Below, piece after piece: positions 1-10,717 of a stretch of 64,000 bases of DNA. Position 1 is the stretch's first letter; the number at the start of each line of letters is the position of its first letter. Below the pieces are notes generated by a model. That model made no database searches, had not been told where the DNA came from, and worked only from the letters and a program-made list of their open reading frames with translations. The position numbers were made by a program, and so were the translations under genes. Location: the NCBI GenBank assembly GCA_036346395.1, contig CM070599.1:13631232-13695231 (forward strand), given 5' to 3'. The DNA comes from Hsuehochloa calcarea (lineage: Eukaryota; Streptophyta; Magnoliopsida; Poales; Poaceae).

Positions 1-7
1 AAGAGCT

Positions 8-22
8 AACCGCTCGATACCA
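8..22 (-). other. tRNA primer-binding site of copia element 1
   Basis: Read on the minus strand this is TGGTATCGAGCGGTT, a variant of the TGGTATCAGAGC complement of the initiator-Met tRNA 3' end that plant copia elements use to prime minus-strand DNA. It lies two bases inside the element from the LTR at 25-1873, which shows that the element's internal region runs leftwards out of the window. The same variant (TGGTATCGAGC) recurs next to the LTR at 27679. Confidence 0.8.
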
Positions 23-24
23 CT

Positions 25-1873
25 TGTAGGACCGGAAAGGCGACTAGGGGGTGAATAGGCGCTTTCAAAACATTCTCGCCTAAATCAAAACCAACACGAA
101 CTTTACTCCTTTAGCTATGAAAGCTAAGAAGTTCAGTGAGCACACAACTAAGCCTTGTGTTGGATTTGATAAACCCTAAAGCACACGACACAAAAGGAGA
201 AAAGAACTCAATGTTCTTCATCGGGCACAGCGGTCCGACCGGCTACCACGGGCGGTCGGACCGACGGTCAACCAATGATCCGACCGCAACTAACCAATGG
301 CCGGACCGGTGGACGGTTTCGACCCGCAAACCAATGGTCGAATACAAGGGCGGTCGAACCGCCGTTGAAGGGCCGGCCGGACCGGTAGAGTCCAAGATCA
401 AAAACTCCACCCAAATCCAAAACGAAATTTGATCCAACTTTGATTCAACCAATAGAACTTGACCAAATTTCTAGCACACCTCCCTAATGATATTAGAGAC
501 CTATTTCTAGCGACGATCCGTCGATCCACTTCACGTAATCGATCTCTCGAGATTTTAACAAAGAAGTGCTCAAACCCTAGAAATGAGAAAACTTGATTCA
601 AGACTTGCTTGTGGGGTTTGATGATCTAGATGACTCTAGGAGTTATCCCACACATCAAAGCAAGATAAAGTAGGCCGAGAGACCAAGCATGAACCTTTGA
701 ATCAAGGAAGCACCAAAAACATCCAAAAGAGAGAAGAACACAAAGGAGCAATGATCTTTCAATTAAGCATCACAAGATTGTTCATTCACAATAGATGCTT
801 ACAAAGCCTCTCCACCAAGGAGGGCAAGAGCTCAACAAGGAGCACACTCCAAACCCTAGTTCTCCTCTCTCTCCTCCAAACCCTAGAAAAAGGAAGAAAG
901 GGGCTAAATGAATGCTTCCTCTTGTTTTCCACCTCTCCCTTCCTATTTATACTAGAGAGCTAGGGTTTCCTTTGGGTCTCTTACACATGGGACCCACACA
1001 CAAATAACTCTTGAAGCAATCGCTGCTTCACCACGTGTAGGTTGATCACGGTTCTCATCGACGCCAAGCCTCTCTTGTCCAATCACATCGAATCTCCCGA
1101 GACTCGCACCGATATCCGCACCGCCGATCCAACCAAATTGCTCGAACCACCTGCTCGATCCATCTTGTCCATTCTCGCACCATGCTTGAGTCACACGACT
1201 CATCCGATCCCCGATCGCTCGACCTCGGCTCTCCAAGCGTAGTCCCGATCCACTCACCGCTGACATCGCTGACTGCAAGACACCGCACAAAGAATAGACA
1301 AACAAACCGCTTCCGAACAAGTTCTTCACAACTTGACCCACGCCGCTTCTGCAATGCGATATACTACAATAAAGCATTGAAGTTCATATAATAAACCATT
1401 CAAACCACCTCAATGCAACACTTGGCTCACCTCCAGGATCGCGGTCCGATCACTTACGTACGGTCCGACCGATTCATGCCGGCCGGACCGCTTCCCACAA
1501 CGGCGGTCGGACCGGTCCAAAGGACTTAGCCAAAATTCAAGCGAGAAATTCAAACCTTCCGAAATTTCAAACGGATAGAACTTTTGATCGAGCTCCAAAA
1601 TGATGGGACCACATCCAGAGACTCCTCACTTGCCTACACAACCTATTTTTGGCCCACCCAAAAACCCAAATCTCAAAGTGGCGGTCGGACCGCCACCATG
1701 GTCGGCCGGATCGCTCCATCGGCGGTCCGACCGCCCAAGACAACCGGGTCAGACCGCCAAATGGCCCGACACCTTGGAGCAAACCCGAAAACGCGAGATT
1801 TTGCAAACCAACAACGCCATTGCCAATTGACTCATCATCCTGAGATCGTGCACATATCCTCACGGTATCCACA
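25..1873 (-). mobile_element. 5' LTR of a SIRE/Maximus-type copia element (element 1, rest off-window)
   Basis: This is a 1.85-kb LTR, bounded on the plus strand by TGTAGGACCGG and GTATCCACA. It shares its ends, TATA region and clusters of GGTCSGACC palindromes with the two LTRs of the complete copia element at 18522-29468, so it belongs to a related family. The primer site just to the left shows it is the 5' LTR in minus orientation. It is inserted in the 5' LTR of gypsy element A: the sequence to its right (from 1874, AACTT) continues exactly as the unbroken LTR copy does at 15530-16127. AACTT is therefore the predicted TSD, with its partner off-window. Confidence 0.88.
942..953 (-). promoter_or_regulatory. 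TATA box of copia LTR (element 1)
   Basis: The minus strand reads AGTATAAATAGG. The same box (CTATAAATAGG) lies at the matching place in both LTRs of the copia element at 18522-29468, so it is the probable retrotransposon core promoter. Confidence 0.6.
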
Positions 1874-2468
1874 AACTTGCTTTTAAATGTACTACATTAT
1901 TGCAAATAAAGATTGCTTTGTGCTGAAAATGAACCATACAGCCTCCACTTAAAAAAAAGCTTGCATGTAGTATATGTATAGGTCTATTACTCTACACGTA
2001 AGTCTTGCGGAGTACAATTTGTGTACTCATTTGCTTTGCTTAACTATTTGTTGCAGAGGAGGAAGGTGAGCCCCAAGGGCCTCACTTTTGTGAAATATGC
2101 TGTGGATTTGACGACTAGCTTGGCGGTCCGGTCGGTTGCCTTGTGGGGTAGGCACACTGATTGGCTCTTTTGGTTTATGGCCATCTTATGGCACTTTTGC
2201 TTCCGCTGTTCAATTTCTATATGTATATGTCATTAGGCCGGTCGGCCTCTCTTGTGTAATAACTATCCTTTATTAATGTATCTTCTGGTTATTGCTTTGC
2301 TTCGGTTCTATGTGAATGAATGGAATTGATGCATGAATTTTGTAAAGAGGTGTGTATACTGCATTTCTGGGAAGTATACATGTCTCGAAGACACGAGTTA
2401 TTTCGTTTGTCATGCTAGGGTCAATTGGTGACTAAGCATTACAAGCCCAATAATCCGGGGTCCTCACA
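1874..2468 (+). mobile_element. 3' portion of the 5' LTR of gypsy element A
   Basis: This nearly matches 15533-16127, the end of the element's 3' LTR, and finishes with AATCCGGGGTCCTCACA. The primer site follows six bases later. The 5' part of this LTR (about 3.6 kb by comparison with the other copies) should lie left of the window, beyond copia element 1. Comparison with the 3' LTR shows only scattered substitutions and small indels, so the element is not very old. Confidence 0.88.
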
Positions 2469-2474
2469 GAGTTT

Positions 2475-2486
2475 TGGTATCAGAGC
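2475..2486 (+). other. tRNA(iMet) primer-binding site of gypsy element A
   Basis: TGGTATCAGAGC is the perfect complement of the plant initiator-Met tRNA 3' end and lies just inside the 5' LTR that ends at 2468. It fixes the plus orientation of the element. Confidence 0.92.
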
Positions 2487-3191
2487 TATACTGACCGTAG
2501 TAACCCGAGCTTGGTCGTCGTTAGGATATTTTGGAAAACTTTATTTTCAAAGTATCAAATGATTTATGAAAGCTTAAGGAATTCTCAAATTTTATTCCTT
2601 ACCTATCTTAGCTTTCTCCACTCATCTTACTCTAATTTGAGTTTTAAAAATTGATTTACTCTCCTTTCTCAAAGATAGTTGTTATCGTTTAATTGGGTTT
2701 TGGGAACTAATGAGCTTGGCAAATTGAAGTGGTGGTTGCCCTCTACAAGGTTTTGAAGTTTCTGGAATGGTTAAATTTCGACTAGAAGCTTGGATGCAAA
2801 ATCTGGACAGCGATCTTTCAATTTCCGGACAGCAAGCTCAAAGGTTCTAAACGGGGTAGAAAATGAGAGGATAATCAACTAAAACTTGTAGGAATAGAAG
2901 GGTAAGATGTGATACTAGTTAGCTATGTATCTAACACTAATTTCGCTGATTTAACCTTCCTCTTTAGTGGTATTAGATCTTACGTTATATTCTGATTTTT
3001 ATCTTCTCAATCAGTTACTCGTTCATTCAATACGGGTTAGTTGCATTGGGAAGTTGAGCTTTGGTTGGTGATTTGTTACTGTTTTCGAGTCTTTTTATAA
3101 GCCTGTTTAAGTTTATACGCTTGCTGTTTTGGCTTCCGATTAGGGTGATATTCCATTTCCCTAGTCATTAGCTTTTTACTTCCTTTCGGCT
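2487..3191 (+). other. untranslated leader of gypsy element A
   Basis: About 700 bp of AT-rich sequence between the primer site and gag. No open frame or other feature is supported. This is the usual place for the packaging and dimer signals of an LTR retrotransposon, but none can be recognised by eye. Confidence 0.6.
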
Positions 3192-4701
3192 TTGATTTTC
3201 GGGTCTAGTTTTTTTAAAACCCAAGTTTCTTGTAACAGGATGGCCGGACGCTTTCGTAGCGCTGCAAGCCACCGTCCGGACGAGGATCTTCCTCCTCCTC
3301 CGACCATGGCCGAGGTCCTTCTTCGATTGAGCGCAACCGCAGGAGGGACAGGAGGGTTCTTCCGACGCCATCGCGCGCAACACTTCCGCCCTCGGGTGCT
3401 TCGTGATCCGGAAAGGAGTGGACACCACCGCGGGGGACTCGCGAGTTTCTTCGCACTCCACCCCTCGCGTTCTCCGTGTCCGAGGACCCATTTGACGCAG
3501 ACGATCGGGCTTCGCCCGTTGAGCGAAGCCGCGATAGCGCAGCGGCGAGGAGCACGAAGGCACTGCTCGCATCGCACCACCGGAGGGTGCAGCTTTGTCT
3601 TGGTGGGAGAGCTTTCGCCATGCACCGACGGCCACACCGCCACCGAGGAGTTCCGCATCGCCTTCCGCCGGAGTCACATTCCTTCCTACTGATGAGGCTA
3701 AAGAAGAAGGAGTTCTTGTCGCCGCACAAGGACGCTTTCGCCACTGAGTACTGCACGAAGTTTAACCATTTGGCTCGTTATGCTCGGAAGAGGTGGCCAC
3801 CGATGAGGCCAAGCAAGAGAAGTTCAAGGATGGTTTGTCTGAGGAGCTTCAGGACAAGCTATCCATCGTCGACTTCCTAGATTTTCAGGCCTTGGTGGAC
3901 AAGGCCATCGTCGCTGAGCACTCAGGGAGAGCACTTGTGGATTCCCGCAAGCGTAAGTGGGAGGCCCACAAGTCTTCTAGGGCCAGCTATCCCCGCTTCG
4001 CCGGCCTCGTGGTCGCGTCAAGAAGCTTCAAGACCCCGAGGCCGTCAAGACTCGCCTTCGCCCTTCGCAGCCGTGCCCCAATCACGCACTGCGAAGTCGC
4101 CAGGTGGCCCCGCAACCCGGCTGCTGGAGTCACTTGCTTCGCCTGCAACCAGAAGGGGAATTATGCGAACCAATGCCCTAAGAAGACAGGAGCAGCCCCT
4201 TGTCCTAATGGAGGACGCGGGCAAGGAGGTGGTTCTTCTCAGGACCTGAAGATAGTCCCTGCTACCCAAGGCGTGGGTAGTGGTCGCGTCAACCTCTTCT
4301 CCGCGGAGGAGGCACAGGAGGCACCCGACGTCGTGCTGGGTACACTTTCTGTTAACTCTCATTCTGCTACTGTTTTGTTTGATTCAGGAGCATCTCATTC
4401 TTTTATTTCTGAGTCTTTTGCTGCTATTAGTGAGCTCCTCTTTACTCCACTGTTGGTCCCGTTGCTCATTCGCTCTCCTGGTTCGGAGTTGAGAGCTGAC
4501 TCTGAGTGTAGGGATGTCCCAATTGAAATTGATGGAGTAGGATTCTTAGCAAATCTCATCCTCCTCCATTCAGCGAGTCTAGATGTAATTCTTGGTATGG
4601 ATTGGTTGTCTCACCATAAGGGACAAATCGATTGCGCCAAGAAGTGTGTCTCTCTATCTAGTCCTTCCGGGAGCAGGTTCGCTTTTCGCCGAAGCTGCTA
4701 G
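3192..4701 (+). pseudogene. gypsy element A gag and protease, frameshifted
   Basis: Gag and aspartic protease of a Tekay/Del-like chromovirus retrotransposon, spread over three frames. The N-terminal gag is open at 3192-3692, a short part reads in another frame around 3690-3790, and from 3793 one frame continues to 4701. That last frame holds the end of the gag capsid region, a zinc knuckle CFACNQKGNYANQCP in which the usual His of CX2CX4HX4C is Asn, and the protease active site LFDSGASHSF. The frame is lost near 4660, before RT. The frameshifts and the mutated knuckle indicate a non-autonomous copy. The long open frames on the opposite strand across 3168-3756 are shadows of the GC-rich gag. 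Confidence 0.85.
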
Positions 4702-4802
4702 GTCCGCATCTCTTCACGCTTGAAGCGAAGCCCGCTCTAGATATTAGTGAAGTCCCAACTGTTCGTGACTTCATTGATGTTTTTCCTGAAGATCTTCCAG
4801 GG

Positions 4803-5600
4803 ATGCCACCAGTTCGAGACCTCGAGTTTGTCATTGAGTTGGTTCCCGGTACCGCCCCGATTTCAAAGAGGCATTATCGGATGCCACCGAACGAGTTGGT
4901 GGAATTGAAGAAGCAACTTAGTGAGCTACAAGAAAAAGGTTTCATCCGCCCTAGCTCATCTCTATGGGGTTGTCCTGCAATCTTCGTGAAGAAGAAGGAC
5001 AATACTTTGCGCATGTGCGTTGATTACCGTCCGCTTAATGAAGTAACGGTAAAGAACAAGTATCCATTACCCCGCATTGATGATCTCTTTGATCAATTAA
5101 CTGGAGCTCGAGTATTCTCCAAGATTGATTTAAGAGTGGGATATCATCAAGTTCAGATACGACCTGAAGATATTCCAAAGACGGCTTTCTCTACTCGCTA
5201 CGGCTTGTATGAGTACACCGTCATGTCATTTGGCTTAACCAATGCTCCTGCCTTGTTCATGAACCTCATGAATTCGGTATTCATGGAGTATTTGGATAAG
5301 TTTATCGTGGTCTTCATCGATGATATTCTCATCTATTCCAAGGACGATGAGGAACATGATGAGCATCTGAGGCTTGTGTTAGGCAAGCTTCGTGAGCACC
5401 AGCTGTATGCGAAGTTCACCAAGTGCATATTCTGGTTGAAGGAAGTGGCCTTCTTGGGTCATGTTCTTTCAAAGAGGGGCGAGTCGCTGATCCTAGCAAG
5501 ATCAAGAACGCTCTCTCATGGTGTCGACTTACTTGAAACCGGCGCGAGTTTTCTTGGTTTAGCGATATTATCACCGTTTTATCGAGAACTTCTCCAAGAT
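4803..5600 (+). pseudogene. gypsy element A reverse transcriptase
   Basis: RT domain of the same polyprotein. It is open from 4803 with the classic gypsy order: KKKDNTLRMCVDYRPLN (fingers), KIDLRVGYHQV (first catalytic Asp), MSFGLTNAPA, and the catalytic FIDD within VVFIDDILIYSK (residues 171-174 of the open stretch), then FLGHVLS. The frame is lost just after FLGHVLS (about 5478), and the following RNase H lies in another frame. The family copies RNA into DNA in cytoplasmic particles; the shift means this copy cannot make a full polyprotein. Confidence 0.88.
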
Positions 5601-5601
5601 C

Positions 5602-6520
5602 GTGAAGCCGATGACGGAGTTGCTCAAGAAGGACAAGAAGTTCTTGTGGTCCGATGCTTGTGAGGAAAGCTTCCAAGTACTCAAGAAGCGTTTGACCACC
5701 GCTCCCGTCCTCGTTCTTCCTGATATCCATCGAAGCTTCGATATCTTTTGCGATGCTTCTCGTCGAGGACTCGGTTGTGTCCTTATGCAAGAAGGCAAGG
5801 TAGTGGCCTATGCATCAAGGCAATTGAGACCTCATGAACTCAACTACCCTACCCATGACTTGGAATTGGCTGCTGTGATTCATGCACTTAAGATTTGGCG
5901 ACATTACCTAATCGGTAATCGTTGCGAAGTGTATTCGGATCACAAAAGCCTAAAGTATTTGTTCACCCAACCGGATCTGAACCTCAGGCAAAAGATATGG
6001 TTGGAGTTGATCAAGGATTATGACATGGGTATTCACTACCATCCATGCAAGGCTAATGTCGTTGCCGATGCGCTCAGTCGCAAAGCGCATTGCAATGCCT
6101 TGTTGCTCCAGGAGTGTCAACCCACCCTTCTGGAGGAATTCCAGCGTCTCAACTTGGGTATAATTGATCATGGTTCCCTCGCTGCTTTGGTTGTGCAACC
6201 AACCTTGGTGAATCGGATTAAGATCGCTCAACAATCGGATGCTGGAGTGAGCCGCATCAAGGAAAATGTCAAGAACGGAACAGCCAAGTGCTTCTCTGAG
6301 GATGAGCATGGTGTTGTAAGTTTCGGGCAACGCCTTGTGGTTCCAAAGGACATGGAATTGCGGAATTTCATTCTCCGCGAAGCCCATGATTCGCCTTTGT
6401 CTATTCATCCCGGGGCCACAAAGATGTATCAAGATCTTCGCCGTGATTTTGGTGGACCCAATGAAGAGGGAGATTGCGGTTCGTTCGTCGAGTGCGACGT
6501 GTGTCGTCGTGTCAAGGTGA
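5602..6520 (+). pseudogene. gypsy element A RNase H and integrase zinc-binding region
   Basis: One open frame carries RNase H with its acidic residues in order: FDIFCDAS, HDLELAAV, VYSDHKSL and VVADALSR. The integrase HHCC region follows, with His residues in AHDSPLSIHPGATKMY and the Cys pair in ECDVCRRVK. Removal of the RNA template and zinc binding of integrase are the family roles. This part is well preserved, but it is out of frame with both the RT before it and the integrase core after it. Confidence 0.85.
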
Positions 6521-7660
6521 GCATCGGCCCAAACAGATCGCTTCACCTTTGCCTATTCCTGAATGGAAGTGGGATTCGATCGGGATGGATTTTATCACCG
6601 GTCTGCCTCGTACCTCCAAGGGCAATGATGCCATCTGGGTTGTCGTTGATCGGCTAACTAAGGTAGCGCACTTCCTTCCAGTCAAGACGGATCTCCGTGT
6701 ATGTCTTTTGGTGGATCTCTACATTGCCCGCATCGTGAGCTTACATGGGGTACCCAAGACAATTGTCTCGGATCGTGGTTCTCTTTTCACCTCTCGCTTT
6801 TGGCAAAGTTTGCAAGAGGCTATGTGAACCCGTCTTACCTTTAGCACGGCATATCACCCCTAAACTGATGGTCAGACCGAAAGGGTCAACCAAGTGTTGG
6901 AAGACATGCTTCGTGCTTGTGTCCTCTCCTATGGAAAGAATTGGGAGAAATGCTTGCCATTTGCCGAAGTTTTCCTACAACAACAGCTTTCGAGCCGGTC
7001 TCGGTATGTCATCTTTCGAGGCCTTGTACGGGAGAAAGTGCAGAACCCGCTGAATTGGTCCGAGACAGAGAAAGACCTTTCTTTGGTCCGACTCAATCAA
7101 TGAGGCCGAGAGCTAAGTCCACTCATTCGTGATCGCTTGCGCACGTACTCAATCCAGCAAAAGAGCTATGCGCACTGCCGCCGCCGTGAATTGAGCTTCG
7201 AGCCCGATGACTTTGTTTATCTCAAAGTCTCTCCTTTGAAGGGCCATCGGCACTTCGGCGTCAAGGGCAAGTTAGCTCCTCGATATGTCGGTCCTTACCG
7301 TGTTATCGAGAAGAAAGGAGCCGTTGCCTATAAGTTGGAATTGCCACCGCACTCGAGGGGTACATGATGTTTTCCATGTGTCCCAACTAAAGAAGTGTCT
7401 CCGTGTTCCAACTGAGGAAGCTCCGTTGGAAACCCTCGATGTCCAAGAAGATTTGACATATCGCGAGCACCCTGTTCGCATACTCGATGAGGCTGAACGA
7501 AGAACAAGGAATAAAACCATCAGATTCCTCAAAGTTCAGTGGTCGAACCATTCTGAGGATGAGGCTACTTGGGAAAGAGAAGATCGTCTCCGTGCAGACT
7601 ATCCATCTTTCTTTACCGAGTGGGCCAAATCTCGGGAGGAGATTTTTGTAAGGGGGGGAG
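6474..7660 (+). pseudogene. gypsy element A integrase core and chromodomain
   Basis: The integrase core starts with EWKWDSIGMDFITGLP and VVVDRLTKVAHFLPV, then IVSDRGSLFTS carries the second catalytic Asp. The rest is split by a stop after 6820 and several shifts (frames change near 6830, 7090-7140 and 7290). The C-terminal part has the GPY-type stretch LAPRYVGPYRVI and ends in a chromodomain-like segment with PVRILDEAERRTRN, KVQWSNHSEDEATWERED and DYPSFF. Chromodomains of this clade steer insertion into heterochromatin, which fits the nested setting. The C-terminal chromodomain and the tRNA(iMet) primer point to the Tekay/Del lineage. Confidence 0.85.
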
Positions 7661-7664
7661 GTTT
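7650..7664 (+). other. polypurine tract of gypsy element A
   Basis: The stretch AAGGGGGGGAGG sits immediately before the 3' LTR (TGTAACATCCC at 7665). It is the expected primer for plus-strand DNA synthesis and confirms the left edge of the LTR. Confidence 0.85.
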
Positions 7665-8580
7665 TGTAACATCCCAAATATGGATTTGTGTTTCAAATGT
7701 AAGAAAATAAAAAAAAAATTAAAACTTTTCTTGCATCTTGAAGCCCTTAGTCATTTTTGTAATTCTTTTAAAAAGAATTATGGAAAATCAAATTTAAATC
7801 CTCGTTTGACTCTAATCAAAAACCTTTGTGGCAAAGGTCTTGTGCCAAACCTTTGGAAATCTTTTCCCTGAGTTCTAGGGAGGCTTGGCAACACCTCTGA
7901 ATTATCTCATGATTTTTAGAAATTATTTAATAATTTTTGGAGGCAAGTCAAAATTGGTCAAACTCTTTTTCCCCTCTTCTGGAATTTCTGGAGAAAGTTT
8001 CAGTGCATTAAAATCTCTGAAAAATTTATGGGAGGTTTCTCCTGCTGCCAGCAATCTCCAGTTAAAATTTCATAATTTTTGGAGCTTGTTTGCTATCTCA
8101 AATAATTCCTCAAAAATCAGATGTTTAAATTTAAAAATCTAACTGGTTTGCACTGTTCCTCGGGTTCGGACCAGGCTCGGGCTCGAGCCACTCGACTCGG
8201 TCCAACCAACTAAACGCACCGGCGAGGTCGATCGGTCGCGGGCGCCAGAGCCGTTGGATCAAGATCGAACGCCCTCGATCAACCGAACGACGGAATCGTT
8301 GTAACCCACTCGATCTAACTCAGCCGTCCGATTCCAATCCAACGGTCGACACGTCGTCTCCTTCCACGGTCCGCGCGCGTGTGAGCCCGGCCATGGCGTG
8401 CGCAGAGGAGAAACGCCGTATGCAGATCCCACTCGCTCGCTTTTAAACGGCTATCTCTGCGCGCATTTAATGCCCGTCGTACTCTCCTCAGCGCCCACTC
8501 TCCAACCGCTCCGTCGTTGCCTCGCGCTCAAATGGCTGAGTTGACCCGAGCGGATATCGCCGTTGCTCTCGCCATCCTCG

Positions 8581-8590
8581 CTATTTAAGC
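8581..8590 (+). promoter_or_regulatory. TATA-like element of gypsy A LTR
   Basis: CTATTTAAGC, followed by a pyrimidine-rich leader, is conserved in the inverted LTR C (29750 region). It is a reasonable candidate core promoter for the LTR; the transcription start itself is not visible. Confidence 0.45.
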
Positions 8591-9427
8591 TCCATTGTTT
8601 CTACCTTAGCTTCCTTTAGCACCTCGCAACTCTAGCTAGCACTCACAAATCCTGGAGCCGCAGATCCTCTGAAGCCTTCTACGCCATTATCGGTTTTGGA
8701 GCTTCGGTGAAGTCGGTGCAGCGGGGGTTTTCTTCTTCAAGTCTTCGCTCCCTCTGCTCCCCCTTTACTCTCTGAAGCTTAACCCTCACTCAATTCGGTT
8801 CAATTTGCCCAGGGATTGGCTGAATTCGGATTCCCCCAATTTCAGCCGAAATCGGCATTCTTCTTCGCCCGGGCAGCTTCGGCTCTCCTCGGTGCATTCT
8901 TTGCGCTCAGGTAACCCCTCATTAGTCCCGAGTGGCCTGGCACCTGCTCCCTTGAACCGCAGCTGAGCTCCTCGCCGTTTTCATTTTCGTCACTTTGCGG
9001 TCTCCTCGGTTCCCTCCGGCTTGCCGGCGTTTTGGACCACCGCAGCCAAATCCATTGGTACCATTAGGTGCGCAATGATATTTGGGACCCATTTTGGGCA
9101 CTAGCTCGCACCGCCGCGGCCGGGGCCGGCCGGCGAAGCCGATCTTCCCGCGCTTTGCCGGACGAAAAACAGACGGTCGCTTTGAACGTGGCGATGCGAC
9201 CGCCGATCCTTAGATCTACGGTCCACATTCGCGCGGAGATTTGAATTCGTCGCGCGTCTCGGTCTGTGACCCATTGGATCTAAGATCAACGGTCCCGACT
9301 CGAGTTCGCTTGGATCGTTGGATCCCAGATCGACGGCTCGCGTGCGTGAGGACGTTCGGATCAGGCCGCGCGCTCGGATCCACGTGGACCGTTGGATCCT
9401 GTCGAAGAGTTTTTCCTTCGACCATTA

Positions 9428-9688
9428 TTCTACGACTATTGTCCAGTCGTAAGTTATTCTACGACCACTACCTGGTCGTAAGTCCTTCTACGACCATTAC
9501 CCAGTCGTAAGTCCTTCTACGACTATTGTCCAGTCGTAAGTCCTTCTACGACCACTACCTGGTCGTAAGTCCTTCTACGACCATTACATAGTCGTAAGTC
9601 CTTCTACGACTATTGTCCAGTCGAAAGTTCTGCTACGACCTGTACCTAGTCGTAAGTCCTTCTACGACTATTATCCAGTCGTAAGTCC
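9428..9688 (+). repeat. 29-bp palindromic tandem repeat, nine units
   Basis: Nine consecutive 29-bp units plus a partial tenth begin TTCTACGAC and contain GTCGTAAG. In each, TACGAC(C) pairs with (G)GTCGTA around a 6-10-base loop; the best unit has eight-base arms (TACGACCA/TGGTCGTA). The loop sequence cycles every three units (ACTATTGTCCAG, CCACTACCTGG, CCATTACCCAG), giving an 87-bp higher-order period. LTRs B and C of the same family lack the array at the matching place. Confidence 0.93.
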
Positions 9689-10712
9689 TGCTACGACCAA
9701 GATCAACGCTCCTCGTTTGTCCACGTCATTTCAAATTTCTGTTTTTCCCGAAAGGATTTATTTATCAACTGAAAAATGTGATAACTTGTAAAATGCATAA
9801 CTAATTCATTTTAAATCCTTTTCGGTAGATTCAAATTTTGTGGGTTATGTTTTCAACTGAACTTTAATCTAAAAATATTTCCAACCTCATTATAGCTCCA
9901 GAAAATTTTGCTAATGAATAGTAGCATTTATGATTTATAAAAGCTGAGCAAAATTGATTTGGGCATATCTTTGGCATTAAGAATCCAAATCAATTGGTTC
10001 TTGTTGCTAAATTCTTTATAAATCATGCTCTTGCTACTGTAAAATTTTCAGAATATTTGGAGAAAGTTTACTTTGGGGTCTTTGCATTTTCTTCGTTCTT
10101 ATCGGTTGTTTCTCACTTTCTCGTTAGGATCCGAAGAGCACATTGATAATATAATTGATCCTCAGCAACATCTTGACCCACAGCAAACAGGCAAGCAGTT
10201 TGATCATGTTAATCCCATTATTTTACAAGTCTAATATATTGATTTCAACTTGTATGTATGCATTGCTATTTTGTTGTTAAATTATGGTTAGTATCCTATA
10301 GTTGCACAATCTGTAGGAATGTTTTATCCTCTACTACCATGAGCCTAGGTTATGTGCTGTGATTGGAGTTCGATGGATGAGCTCTTGTCACTTAGTAGAA
10401 TACGAATTGAAATTGCTTAGAAATGCTTAGTTTCGGTAGCAATGGGCGATCATCGATTTTAGTCGATGATCTTGATCACACATTTATTTATTATTCTATT
10501 ATGTCCAGCACTTGTGCTTTGTTACTTTGTAAAGTCAAAAACTGAAAATAAAATTGCTTTAGACTTGGGCACAATGGTATGTTGGTGTGATCTGTTGGTG
10601 TGAATGGAATGGTGCCTAGGTCATCAAGGACCGAGTTACTTGTGTCACTAAGCCAAGCGCTTATGCGTGCTAACCACGCGAGAGGGATATGGGACCTCTC
10701 TTGACTAAGTAC

Positions 10713-10717
10713 TTTGG
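10713..10717. repeat. target-site duplication TTTGG (left copy; right copy 14947-14951)
   Basis: TTTGG precedes and follows LTR B exactly. Removing B and one copy restores the LTR sequence ACTTTGGCGTGTG, seen in inverted form in LTR C near 16880 as CACACGCTAAAGT (one mismatch). Confidence 0.95.

Larger units (their letters stand above)
7665..10717 (+). mobile_element. gypsy element A 3' LTR, first part (interrupted)
   Basis: The LTR opens with TGTAACATCCC and is unusually long: this part (3053 bp) plus 14952-16127 (1176 bp) makes about 4.23 kb. A putative core promoter, CTATTTAAGCTCC at 8581, recurs in LTR C (minus strand near 29750). The GC-rich stretch 8160-9420 holds many GATC/CAACGG palindromes, and 9428-9688 holds a tandem repeat. 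The LTR breaks at TTTGG (10713-10717), where the solo LTR B has inserted. Confidence 0.92.

Noticed and set aside
2475..2486. Possible tRNA gene fragments at the TGGTATCAGAGC sites (also 51354 and 27663)
   Set aside because: Only the 3'-end complement is present, each directly beside an LTR; these are primer-binding sites, and no cloverleaf can be drawn.
3168..3756. 160-180-codon open frames on the minus strand
   Set aside because: Antisense shadows of the GC-rich gypsy gag; gag homology is on the plus strand.
9428..9688. CRISPR-like array of short repeats
   Set aside because: Units are contiguous imperfect 29-bp repeats without unique spacers, in a plant retrotransposon LTR; it is a minisatellite.
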